This document shows positions 1 to 6,255 of a stretch of 16,301 nt of DNA, piece by piece (position 1 is the first letter of the stretch; each line of letters starts with the position of its first letter). The position numbers and the translations under genes are program-made. The stretch is taken from NCBI GenBank assembly GCA_020049615.1, contig JAIFKN010000264.1, positions 1-16,301 of the forward strand, in the 5' to 3' direction. Origin of the DNA: a bacterium. GTDB taxonomy: Bacteria; Planctomycetota; UBA11346. The notes beneath the pieces are model-generated. The model had not been told where the DNA came from. It saw only the letters and a program-made list of their open reading frames with translations, and did no database searches.

Positions 1-2
1 CG

Positions 3-209
3 TACTTCTGGGATTACGGCGATGCCGGCACCTACCCGCCGTGGCCTCTGCAAGGCAGCTATGCCGCACCGGGCGCGCCGGCCGATCCCGCCAGGCCGCG
101 CATCGCCCTGCACCGCGGTTCGGTCAACACCTCGCATGTCGGCGGCCATGTCTCGCGCGTCTCCGGGGTGTGGTCGGTCAGCGAACAGACGCTGGCGTAC
201 AACCGGTGA
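3..209 (+). CDS. C-terminal fragment of a pseudopilin-like (H-X9-DG type) protein
   Basis: The window opens inside a gene whose last 68 codons are visible, ending with TGA at 207-209. The fragment contains an aromatic stretch (YFWDYGDAG) and then HRGSVNTSHVGGHV. That arrangement matches the C-terminal pattern of prepilin-type proteins abundant in Planctomycetes and Lentisphaerae, where a histidine is followed nine residues later by DG and then HV. Here the aspartate is replaced by glycine (H-X9-GG-HV). Family members carry an N-terminal type IV-pilin-like methylation helix and are probably exported by a type II secretion-like system; that end lies outside the window. The stop overlaps the GTG start of the next gene, so the two are probably translated together. 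Family assignment rests on one motif and is moderate. Confidence 0.55.
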   Translation, partial: YFWDYGDAGTYPPWPLQGSYAAPGAPADPARPRIALHRGSVNTSHVGGHVSRVSGVWSVSEQTLAYNR

Positions 210-1468
210 GCCCGCGGCGCAGGGTCCGGTCCGATGGATGGGTCTGGCGCCTCGGATCCGCGTTTGTCGCTGCGGTGCTGGCCTCGATGCTCCAGCCGCT
301 CGGCGCTGCCGACCGCATGTGGTCCTGCCTCGGCATGGACGCGCAGCACGAAGCCGTGGTGCTGTGGCTGGCCGAGGTCCAACCAGGCGACCCATTCCTC
401 GAGTTCGGCCCCATCGGCGCCGCCACGAGCCGGATCCCCGTGCAATTCGCACCAGGCCCCCTGGGCGGCTGGCTGGGAGCCGTGCCGTTGCGAGACCTCT
501 CCCCTGGCACCCACTATGCATATCGCCCCTCGGTCGTCGGCGCAGGAGTCGAGGGGCGCTTCACCACCGCCCCGGGCGGTCCGACCGGCTTCACCTTCGC
601 CGTCATCGGGGATGTCCAGGGCAAGGCGGCGAGCGGACGCTGGGCCGCGGCGGCCGCCTGGCTGGCGGAGCGGAAACCAGCCTTCTGGATCCCAGTCGGC
701 GATTTGGTCGATCTCGGCCATGACGGCGACCAGTGGCTGCACTTCTTCGCCGATGGCGCCCCCCTCTTCCGCGCAGCGCCGGTGATGCCGGTGGTCGGCA
801 ATCACGATACCTACGCCGGTGGCGCCAACGCCGATGGCTCGGGTTTCGTCCCCCGCCATCCCGAGCCCTTCTTCCGCTTCTTCCCGCCCAGTCGCGGCTC
901 TTCGGCGCAGGTGCCGGAAGGCGCCTACGCCTGGAGCTTCGGCCACGCCGTGTTCGCCGCGTTCAACGCCTACCCGCTGGCACGCGATGCGGCCCCGTCC
1001 CGGGACGCAGCCCCATCCGAGCAGGCGATGCGCGACGCCCAAGTGCGCTGGCTGGACGGCGTGCTGGGCACCACCAGCGCCCCGTGGCGCTTCCTCGCCA
1101 TCCATCCGCCGATCTATTCCTCGGGGCCGCATGGCGTACCCGGCGACAGGCCGTTCGAGCGCGCCATCGCGGGCGTCTGCGACCGCCATCGCGTCGCGGC
1201 ATGCTTCTCCGGCCACACCCACGCCTACGAAGTCACCAAGCGGCTGCATGGCGGCGCCCTGGCGTCTGAAGCCTCGCAGGCCACGATCTACTACAACACG
1301 GCCGGCATCAACTTCTCCGCCGTCGCCACGGGCAGCTGGTTCACCGATGACCGCCAGGACCAGCCGCGCGCGCCGCTGATCGCGCTCGTCCATGTCGCCC
1401 TCGACGACGTCCGCATCGAAACCTGGCCACGCGACGCGCATGACGACCGTACGACCCTGAAGCGATGA
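206..1468 (+). CDS. Secreted calcineurin-like metallophosphoesterase (purple acid phosphatase-like)
   Basis: A 420-residue protein predicted to hydrolyse phosphate esters outside the cytoplasmic membrane. The N-terminus has several arginines, a hydrophobic stretch at about residues 16-33 and an AAD cleavage-like site near 34-36, which fits a signal peptide. Residues 45-125 look like the small beta-sandwich that precedes the catalytic domain in purple acid phosphatases. The metallophosphatase motifs follow in order: GDVQ (135-138), GDLVD (165-169), GNHD (198-201), a histidine in IHPPIYSSG (H300) and GHTH (336-339). All metal ligands of the fold appear present. I chose the GTG at 206 because it sits at the upstream stop as a GTGA overlap and places the signal peptide at the N-terminus; the open frame extends to 41, but that part reads as a shadow of the upstream gene. 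The substrate is unknown. Confidence 0.85.
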   Translation: MSPRRRVRSDGWVWRLGSAFVAAVLASMLQPLGAADRMWSCLGMDAQHEAVVLWLAEVQPGDPFLEFGPIGAATSRIPVQFAPGPLGGWLGAVPLRDLSPGTHYAYRPSVVGAGVEGRFTTAPGGPTGFTFAVIGDVQGKAASGRWAAAAAWLAERKPAFWIPVGDLVDLGHDGDQWLHFFADGAPLFRAAPVMPVVGNHDTYAGGANADGSGFVPRHPEPFFRFFPPSRGSSAQVPEGAYAWSFGHAVFAAFNAYPLARDAAPSRDAAPSEQAMRDAQVRWLDGVLGTTSAPWRFLAIHPPIYSSGPHGVPGDRPFERAIAGVCDRHRVAACFSGHTHAYEVTKRLHGGALASEASQATIYYNTAGINFSAVATGSWFTDDRQDQPRAPLIALVHVALDDVRIETWPRDAHDDRTTLKR

Positions 1469-1477
1469 GGGTCCTGG

Positions 1478-2320
1478 CTATCGGGACGCGACCTCGGGGT
1501 CGTGCGGCTGCTCCCACCGCTCGTTGGCGCCCAGCCGCCTGGCGGCGCCTCCGACCGGCTGCAGTTCGAGCGAACCGCGGGTGACCAGCACGGAGGTGCG
1601 CAGCGGGCCGACGTCGATGGAGGCGGCGGCATCAGCCAGGCTGATCGTGGCCGCGGCGGTGCGCACGGCGAAGAGCTCGCGGCCGGCGAGGTCGGCGGAC
1701 ATCGAGCCGTGTTCGAGCACGACTCGGCGGTGCAGCTCGTCCGCGGCCTCGACCACGGCGCTGGAACCACCAGCGAGCTCGCAATGGCCGCCGACCAGGG
1801 TCAGCGCGAGGCTGGCGCCGGGAGGCACCTCGAGACGGTCGCCGGCGCGGAGACGCAGACCGCCGCCGACCGTCAGCTCGCGGCCGTCGCGCCACACCTG
1901 CACCGCGCCGGAAGCATGGGCCACGGTCGGCACCAGGGCCCTGGTACGCAGACCGACGACCGCCAACGAGAGCACCGCGAGGCCGACGGCGATCAGCGCC
2001 GCCGCGGCGGCGACCGTCGACCACCAGCGCCGTCCATGCGCCACCGGCCGTGCCGCCGGCTGCGGCGGATGCGGCACATGCACCGCGAGGAGACGGGCCG
2101 TGCCGACCTCGCCGGCGGCGGTCTTGCGGCCGATCTCGCCCAGGTGTGCATGCAGGCGGGCGAAGACGACGAAGCGCTCGCGCAGCGACGCATCGGCGGT
2201 GAGCGCGGCGCCGAGCCGCGCCAGCACGGCACCGTCGGCGGCCTGGCTGAGATACATCTCGACGTCGGCGTCGAAGCGCTCGGGGTCCTGATCCGCTGCT
2301 CCGTGGGGCGCCTGGCTCAT
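1478..2320 (-). CDS. FecR-domain transmembrane protein, probable anti-sigma partner
   Basis: A 280-residue single-pass membrane protein. Residues 1-95 form a cytoplasmic helical part typical of the sigma-binding end of FecR-type regulators. Residues 100-124 (WWSTVAAAAALIAVGLAVLS onward) are the membrane segment. Residues 134-270 are the periplasmic FecR domain, recognisable from the ASGAVQVWRDG start, the RLRAGDRLEVPPGASL repeat unit, and the later ITLADAAAS-like and VTRGSLEL strands. Its ATG at 2320 overlaps the TGA of the sigma gene (ATGA, 2317-2320), so synthesis of the two is probably coupled. Many relatives in PVC bacteria carry an extra LamG/concanavalin-like C-terminal domain; this one ends right after FecR. 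The open frame upstream of 2320 is a shadow of the sigma gene. Anti-sigma function is inferred from family and context. It is convergent with the phosphoesterase, 9 bp away. Confidence 0.82.
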   Translation of the reverse strand: MSQAPHGAADQDPERFDADVEMYLSQAADGAVLARLGAALTADASLRERFVVFARLHAHLGEIGRKTAAGEVGTARLLAVHVPHPPQPAARPVAHGRRWWSTVAAAAALIAVGLAVLSLAVVGLRTRALVPTVAHASGAVQVWRDGRELTVGGGLRLRAGDRLEVPPGASLALTLVGGHCELAGGSSAVVEAADELHRRVVLEHGSMSADLAGRELFAVRTAAATISLADAAASIDVGPLRTSVLVTRGSLELQPVGGAARRLGANERWEQPHDPEVASR

Positions 2321-2820
2321 GCGATCTGCCCCTGCATGCAGCCGGCCAAGGCCTTGTAGATGCGGCTGAGCGACGCATGCACCGCGCCGACCGTCTTGCC
2401 GACGCGGACGGCGATGGCCTCGCCGGCGAGGTCGTCGGCGAAACGCAGGCGCACCAGCGTGCGGGCCGAGGGGCCGAGGCGCTCGAGGCACTGCTCGAGG
2501 CGCTCGATCTCCTCGCGATCGTTGACGTCGTCCCGCGCCGCCCACGAGCGGTCGAGCAGGTCGAGGACCGCGTCATCGAGGACGACGGTGCGGCGATGCG
2601 CCTTGCGCGCCTCGTTGAGCGCCAGGTTGCGGGCGGTCGAGCGCACCCAGGCCATGGCGTGCCCGGCATGGTCGAAGATCTCGGCCTGCTCGGAGGCGCG
2701 GATCAGCGTCTCCTGGAAGATGTCCTCGCCGCCGGCCCGGTCGGCCAGCACGGTGGCGATGTAGCCGAGGATGACGCCACGGCGGTCCAGCAGCAGACGG
2801 AGCAGCTCGTCGCGTAGCAT
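2317..2820 (-). CDS. ECF RNA polymerase sigma factor (Rhodopirellula/Verrucomicrobium-like group)
   Basis: A 167-residue extracytoplasmic-function sigma factor that would direct RNA polymerase to a small envelope- or signal-dependent regulon. Region 2 spans about residues 8-80, with GGEDIFQETLIRA (30-42) as the core-binding part and AWVRSTARNLALNEARK (57-73) as the -10 recognition helices. Region 4 spans about 105-160, with LERLGPSARTLVRLRF and the helix-turn-helix LAGEAIAVRVGKTVGAVHASL that reads the -35 element. The short linker and lack of regions 1 and 3 fit the ECF class. I chose ATG 2820; a TTG at 2859 would add 13 residues and has a weak GGA upstream, so the start is uncertain. The gene is divergent from the hydrolase at 2952 and is followed by its FecR partner. 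Regulation is probably by the partner and possibly by its own promoter (see the GGAAC site). Confidence 0.85.
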   Translation of the reverse strand: MLRDELLRLLLDRRGVILGYIATVLADRAGGEDIFQETLIRASEQAEIFDHAGHAMAWVRSTARNLALNEARKAHRRTVVLDDAVLDLLDRSWAARDDVNDREEIERLEQCLERLGPSARTLVRLRFADDLAGEAIAVRVGKTVGAVHASLSRIYKALAGCMQGQIA

Positions 2821-2951
2821 CCTGATGGGAAGTGTGTCGAGCCGGGGCTTTCCTGACAACCAGTTCCGGCGTCCGCCCGTGGCTCATCCTGAGCCGGCCC
2901 CGCGTCGCCCCGGCGGTTGGCAGGGCGCCGCGACAGCGAGGATGCCGCACC
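2821..2951. promoter_or_regulatory. Divergent intergenic region between sigma factor and GH-A hydrolase
   Basis: This 131-bp gap must hold the promoters of both flanking genes. On the minus strand there is a GGAAC (reading GTTCC at 2863-2867 on the plus strand), the classic -35 core recognised by many ECF sigma factors, about 45 bp upstream of the sigma ATG. No convincing matching -10 element was seen. On the plus strand, GAGGA at 2938-2942 lies 9 bases before ATG 2952 and is the likely ribosome binding site of the hydrolase. I see no convincing housekeeping promoter in either direction. Confidence 0.35.
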
Positions 2952-4856
2952 ATGCGCAGACATGCCGAGATCCGCATCCTCCCCCGCGTCACCGCCCGCA
3001 CCCCGGGACGGCTGGGCCTGAATCTGGAGATGCAGGACCATGCGGGCGATACCAACCTATGGGACTGGGTCGCCGACAGCCAGGCGGCGTGCCTGCGCGA
3101 ATTCCACCCCGAGGTCGATCTGCGTGCCAGACCCTTCACCGAGGCCGATGGCGCAGGCATCGCCAGCCGCGCCGGTTTCGACGCCTGGCGCCTGGGGCTG
3201 CTGGGGGACCCGGACGCGCGCATCCCCTGGGACCGTTACGCCTTCACCAAGCCGGTGCCATGGCTGGGCGTACCGGACGAGTTCCTGGGCAAGGTCGCCG
3301 AGACCGGCCTGCCTCCGCTGCTGTCGCTGGGCTACGCCCCGAAGCAGTTCCCGCGGCCCCTGCTGCTCGATCTCGGCGCCACCGAGGTGCCGGGCGACGA
3401 GGGCCTCGACTGGGGTGCGGCGGCATCCGCCTACGAGTACTACCTCGCCGAGATCTGGCATTACGCGGCGCGCCATCCGGTGCAGGCCCGCGACTTCATG
3501 ATGATCAACGAGCCGACCAACCGGTGGGGCTGGTGGCACCTGCCGCCGGAATTCGCCGCCGTGGGCAGCGACTGGTGGACGACCCTGAGCTGGAACGACG
3601 ACCTCCCGCCGGAACGTCGCGCCCTCGGCCCACGCTTCTTCGCCCTGGTCGCCACCCAGCACGCGGTGCTGTGCCGGCTGGCCCGCCTCGCCATCGATGA
3701 TGTGATGGCGGCGCTGGCGGCCCGCGGCCGCCCGGTGCGCCTGCGCCTGACCGGACCGACCGACGTGGTCTGGGACCAGTTCTGGGAGCGCTCGGGGCGC
3801 TTCCTCGACGCCTGCGACTGGCACCACTACCATCCCGAAGCCGGCACCTTCCGTGCCGGCCACCGCGCGGTCGAGGCCGCCGCCGCCGCGCTGGGGAAGC
3901 CGACGATGATCAGCGAATTCGGCCGCCTCTCCGGCGGCACCGCGATCACCGAGCTGCTCTTCGGCATGCCCCAGTCGCTGGAAGTCGCCGATCTGCTGCT
4001 GGAGGTCGCCTCGCTGGCCGATCCGGCCGGGCCGGGTCTGGCCGACGCCACCTTCTACCTGCTGTCCTACCCGGCGACGCACCGCAACTACAAGCAACTC
4101 GTCTATGGCTGCATGGACACCCTGGACTGGAGCGGCCGCGACAAGCCGATGTGGAGCCGGGGCGCGGCCTGGTACCCGACCCGCGACGAGCAGCAGCTGC
4201 GCTGGCCGACGCCGGCCTACCATGCCTTCCGCATGATCGCCCGGGCCTGCCGCGGCGGGCCGCACCCCGTCCTCGACGCCGGCTGGGTCAATCCGACCTC
4301 AGCGGCGCCACATGACATCCCGGCGGGACTGCGCATGCTGGTGATCGATCAGGGCGGGCGCATGGTGGTGAACCTGCTCAACCGCGGCGACACCCCGCAT
4401 CCGGGGCTGCGCGTCTCCGGCGCCGGCCTGGGACGGTCCTGGGGCTGCCGCCTGGTGCGTCAACTGTCCCGCGAACAGGCCGACCGTCTGGTCGCGCTGC
4501 TCCCTGGCGACGGCGCTGTCGAGGTGGATGTCCCTGCGCAATCGCTGGTCCAGGTGGTCTTCGACCGCATCCCGTGGCAGGAGTCGCGCAACCTGCGCTT
4601 CGAGGAGCGGACCTTCGGCCCCGGCAGCATGGCCGGATTGAAGCGATGGGAGACCACCCGGCTGCGCGCCATGGTCGACATCCACGGCGTGACGCTGGAC
4701 GCCACCGACTGGGCGGTGCAGTGGGACAGCAGCCATGACCAGCTGGTCCGCGTCGGCCAGGGCGGGCTGATCCAACGGCTGCGCGACGCCGCCGAAGCGG
4801 TACGGATCACCGCCGCCATCCCCCAGGCGGGCAGCTGCGGTGCCGTGGTCGGCTGA
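2952..4856 (+). CDS. Putative clan GH-A glycoside hydrolase (TIM barrel)
   Basis: A 634-residue protein that looks like a retaining glycoside hydrolase with a (beta/alpha)8 barrel. The N-terminal GLNLEMQDHAG resembles the barrel start of GH39/GH51/GH79-type enzymes. MMINEPTNRW (183-192) supplies the Asn-Glu-Pro acid/base motif, with E187. CDWHHYH (288-294) precedes ISEFGRLSGG, where E322 is the expected nucleophile; the roughly 135-residue spacing fits clan GH-A. The remainder (about 460-634) probably forms a beta-sandwich. There is no signal peptide, so a cytoplasmic site is likely. ATG 2952 is chosen because GAGGA lies 9 bases upstream and the frame before it reads as non-protein. The exact GH family and substrate (arabinoside, xyloside, uronoside or other) cannot be decided by eye. 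The last 558 bp are opposite the extended AraC 1 frame. Confidence 0.72.
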   Translation: MRRHAEIRILPRVTARTPGRLGLNLEMQDHAGDTNLWDWVADSQAACLREFHPEVDLRARPFTEADGAGIASRAGFDAWRLGLLGDPDARIPWDRYAFTKPVPWLGVPDEFLGKVAETGLPPLLSLGYAPKQFPRPLLLDLGATEVPGDEGLDWGAAASAYEYYLAEIWHYAARHPVQARDFMMINEPTNRWGWWHLPPEFAAVGSDWWTTLSWNDDLPPERRALGPRFFALVATQHAVLCRLARLAIDDVMAALAARGRPVRLRLTGPTDVVWDQFWERSGRFLDACDWHHYHPEAGTFRAGHRAVEAAAAALGKPTMISEFGRLSGGTAITELLFGMPQSLEVADLLLEVASLADPAGPGLADATFYLLSYPATHRNYKQLVYGCMDTLDWSGRDKPMWSRGAAWYPTRDEQQLRWPTPAYHAFRMIARACRGGPHPVLDAGWVNPTSAAPHDIPAGLRMLVIDQGGRMVVNLLNRGDTPHPGLRVSGAGLGRSWGCRLVRQLSREQADRLVALLPGDGAVEVDVPAQSLVQVVFDRIPWQESRNLRFEERTFGPGSMAGLKRWETTRLRAMVDIHGVTLDATDWAVQWDSSHDQLVRVGQGGLIQRLRDAAEAVRITAAIPQAGSCGAVVG

Positions 4857-5642
4857 ACCGCCGCGTCGGAGCGAAGCGCAGCCGGACTCGGCCCGGCGCA
4901 TCGCCAGACGCAGGCGGTCCGGCGAGCTGAAGCCGCTGTCGCGCGCCGCCTCGCCGCGGGTGCGGCCGGCGGCGAGCAGGCTGCGGGCCAGCCACAGGCG
5001 GCTCTGCTCGAGCGCGCGCTTGGGCGGAAGGCCGTAGCCGCGGGTGAAGAGGCGGTAGGCCTGGGCCCGGGACAGGCCGCTGGCGGCGAGGATCTGCGGC
5101 ACGGTGACGCCACGGTGCAGGCCCGACCACAGGCGGTCGAGCATGCTGCGCAGGCCGGGATGGTCGAAGGCGAGGTCGGTCGCTGATTCGGCGAGCACCT
5201 GCGCGATGAGTTCGCCGAACAGCCGTCGGCGCTCGGCCGGGGCCGCCTCGGCCAGCGCCGCCTCCATCAGATTCCGGCTCGGCTGGCTGGGTAGGCGGCC
5301 GGACCAGCCGCGAGCGGCTTCGCGCAGGATGACGTCCGAGCAGGTCGGCAGGAAGCCCTGGCCGAAGACCAGCGCGCCGGGGCGCAGCGACTCGTGCTGG
5401 TGCCACACCCCGCCGGCGATGAGCAGCGCCTCGCCGGCCTGCAGGTCGAGGACGGCGCCACGGCGGCGCACCCGCACCACGCCGGCCAGGCAGGTGACTG
5501 AGGTGGGTATGGCGTGCAGTCCGCCCGGCCCGCCATCCGGCAGCGGGTCGAAGCCGGTCCAGCGGTGCACCGCGCCGAGCCGTCCCGGCAGCTCGTCGAG
5601 CAGCCGCCACCACCGCCGCTGAGCCGGGTCCATGACCGTCAT
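4299..5642 (-). CDS. AraC-family transcriptional regulator 1, with antisense C-terminal extension
   Basis: The first 262 residues are a complete AraC-type regulator: an N-terminal cupin-like sensor (about 25-115, with GEALLIAGGVWHQHESL), a helical linker, and two helix-turn-helix units at about 172-260 (VTVPQILAASGLSRAQAYRLF and EAARDSGFSSPDRLRLAMRR). It would bind a sugar-like ligand and control nearby genes, most plausibly the divergent acetyltransferase/GH20 pair. ATG 5642 is followed by a second in-frame ATG at 5633. Oddly, no stop follows the DNA-binding domain: the frame continues 185 residues to 4299, entirely opposite the hydrolase gene. That extension is rich in H, Q, A and G and looks like a shadow. 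Another minus-strand frame stops at 4807, so a small indel is one explanation. The regulator domain is secure; the true C-terminus is not, and may be near 4857. Confidence 0.72.
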   Translation of the reverse strand: MTVMDPAQRRWWRLLDELPGRLGAVHRWTGFDPLPDGGPGGLHAIPTSVTCLAGVVRVRRRGAVLDLQAGEALLIAGGVWHQHESLRPGALVFGQGFLPTCSDVILREAARGWSGRLPSQPSRNLMEAALAEAAPAERRRLFGELIAQVLAESATDLAFDHPGLRSMLDRLWSGLHRGVTVPQILAASGLSRAQAYRLFTRGYGLPPKRALEQSRLWLARSLLAAGRTRGEAARDSGFSSPDRLRLAMRRAESGCASLRRGGSADHGTAAARLGDGGGDPYRFGGVAQPLDQPALADADQLVMAAVPLHRPVGGVQRHAVDVDHGAQPGGLPSLQSGHAAGAEGPLLEAQVARLLPRDAVEDHLDQRLRRDIHLDSAVAREQRDQTVGLFAGQLTHQAAAPGPSQAGAGDAQPRMRGVAAVEQVHHHAPALIDHQHAQSRRDVMWRR

Positions 5643-5726
5643 TCTGTCTCATCATGGACGGATGGAAAGACGCCATCTCCGCCACTCCGGCCATGCTGCC
5701 GGCAGCCGCCGGGCATGCTCGCGGGC
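5643..5726. promoter_or_regulatory. Divergent region between AraC 1 and GNAT, with short palindromes
   Basis: This 84-bp gap separates the divergent starts at 5642 and 5727. It contains a perfect 12-bp palindrome, GCTGCCGGCAGC (5695-5706), and an inverted repeat GATGG/CCATC with a 7-bp spacer (5661-5677). Either could be part of a regulator-binding site, but in DNA this GC-rich short palindromes arise easily by chance. No clear -35/-10 pair is visible. Confidence 0.25.
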
Positions 5727-6248
5727 ATGAGCGAGATCCTCTCCATCCCCGACAGCGCGGTCGATGCGGCCCTCGACGCCGAGTTGCGGGCGCTGCTCAG
5801 CGCCTGCTTCACCGATCCCGTCTTCCGCCAGCGGCGCTACTGCCACCAGATGCCGCAGTTCCGCTGGCTGATGCGCGACGCGCAGGGCCTCATTGCGCAC
5901 CTCGCGGCCCATGACCTCACCGCCGCCCATGCCGGCGGCGGGATCCGCTTCGCCGGCATCGCTGAGGTGGCGGTGCGGTCCGACCAGCGCGGCAAGGGGC
6001 TGGTGCGCGCGCTGCTGGCGCAGGCGCACCGCGAGCTCGCCGCCCGGGGCTTCGGCTGGGCGGCGCTGCTCGGCAAGCCCGAGGTGTACGGCTCCTCCGG
6101 CTACCAGGCCACCGGCCAACCGGTGCGGCACCTGCGCGACGGGCAGCCGGTGGTCGTGGTCATTCCCAGCTTCCAGGTCGCGCGGCTGCTGCCGGACGCA
6201 CCTCCTTGGCCGGCCGGCGAGATCGACCTGCACGGCCCGACCTTCTGA
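5727..6248 (+). CDS. GNAT-family N-acetyltransferase
   Basis: A 173-residue acyltransferase of the GCN5-related fold, which moves an acetyl group from acetyl-CoA to an amine. The acetyl-CoA loop is clear: EVAVRSDQRGKGLVRALLAQ (80-99) contains the strand-4 stretch and the RGKG pyrophosphate-binding turn, followed by helix 3 and by ARGFGWAALLGKPEVYGSSGY (106-126), with the late YxxxGY tyrosine often used as general acid. ATG 5727 is preferred; an in-frame ATG at 5715 would add four residues, and neither has a good ribosome site. The gene ends 7 bp before the GH20 start, so the two form an operon. A link between the acetyltransferase and amino-sugar handling by GH20 is plausible but only inferred; the substrate is unknown. 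Confidence 0.78.
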   Translation: MSEILSIPDSAVDAALDAELRALLSACFTDPVFRQRRYCHQMPQFRWLMRDAQGLIAHLAAHDLTAAHAGGGIRFAGIAEVAVRSDQRGKGLVRALLAQAHRELAARGFGWAALLGKPEVYGSSGYQATGQPVRHLRDGQPVVVVIPSFQVARLLPDAPPWPAGEIDLHGPTF

Positions 6249-6250
6249 GG
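6247..6250 (+). promoter_or_regulatory. Ribosome binding site of the GH20 gene
   Basis: GAGG overlaps the stop codon of the acetyltransferase gene and lies 5 bases before ATG 6256. It fixes the GH20 start and supports coupled translation of the two genes. Confidence 0.6.
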
Positions 6251-6255
6251 ACACC

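Noticed and set aside
41..205. N-terminal extension of the phosphoesterase
   Set aside because: It overlaps the real upstream coding region in another frame; the GTG at 206 gives a proper signal peptide and a stop/start overlap.
59..1441. 460-codon minus-strand open frame opposite the phosphoesterase
   Set aside because: The phosphoesterase has all metal-binding motifs in the plus frame; the minus frame has none of any family.
3057..4265. 402-codon minus-strand open frame opposite the GH-A hydrolase
   Set aside because: No motif or ribosome site; the plus-strand frame has catalytic motifs and normal protein composition.
5514..5726. N-terminal extension of the acetyltransferase
   Set aside because: It is antisense to the N-terminus of AraC 1 and proline/arginine-rich without a domain; ATG 5727 fits the family length.
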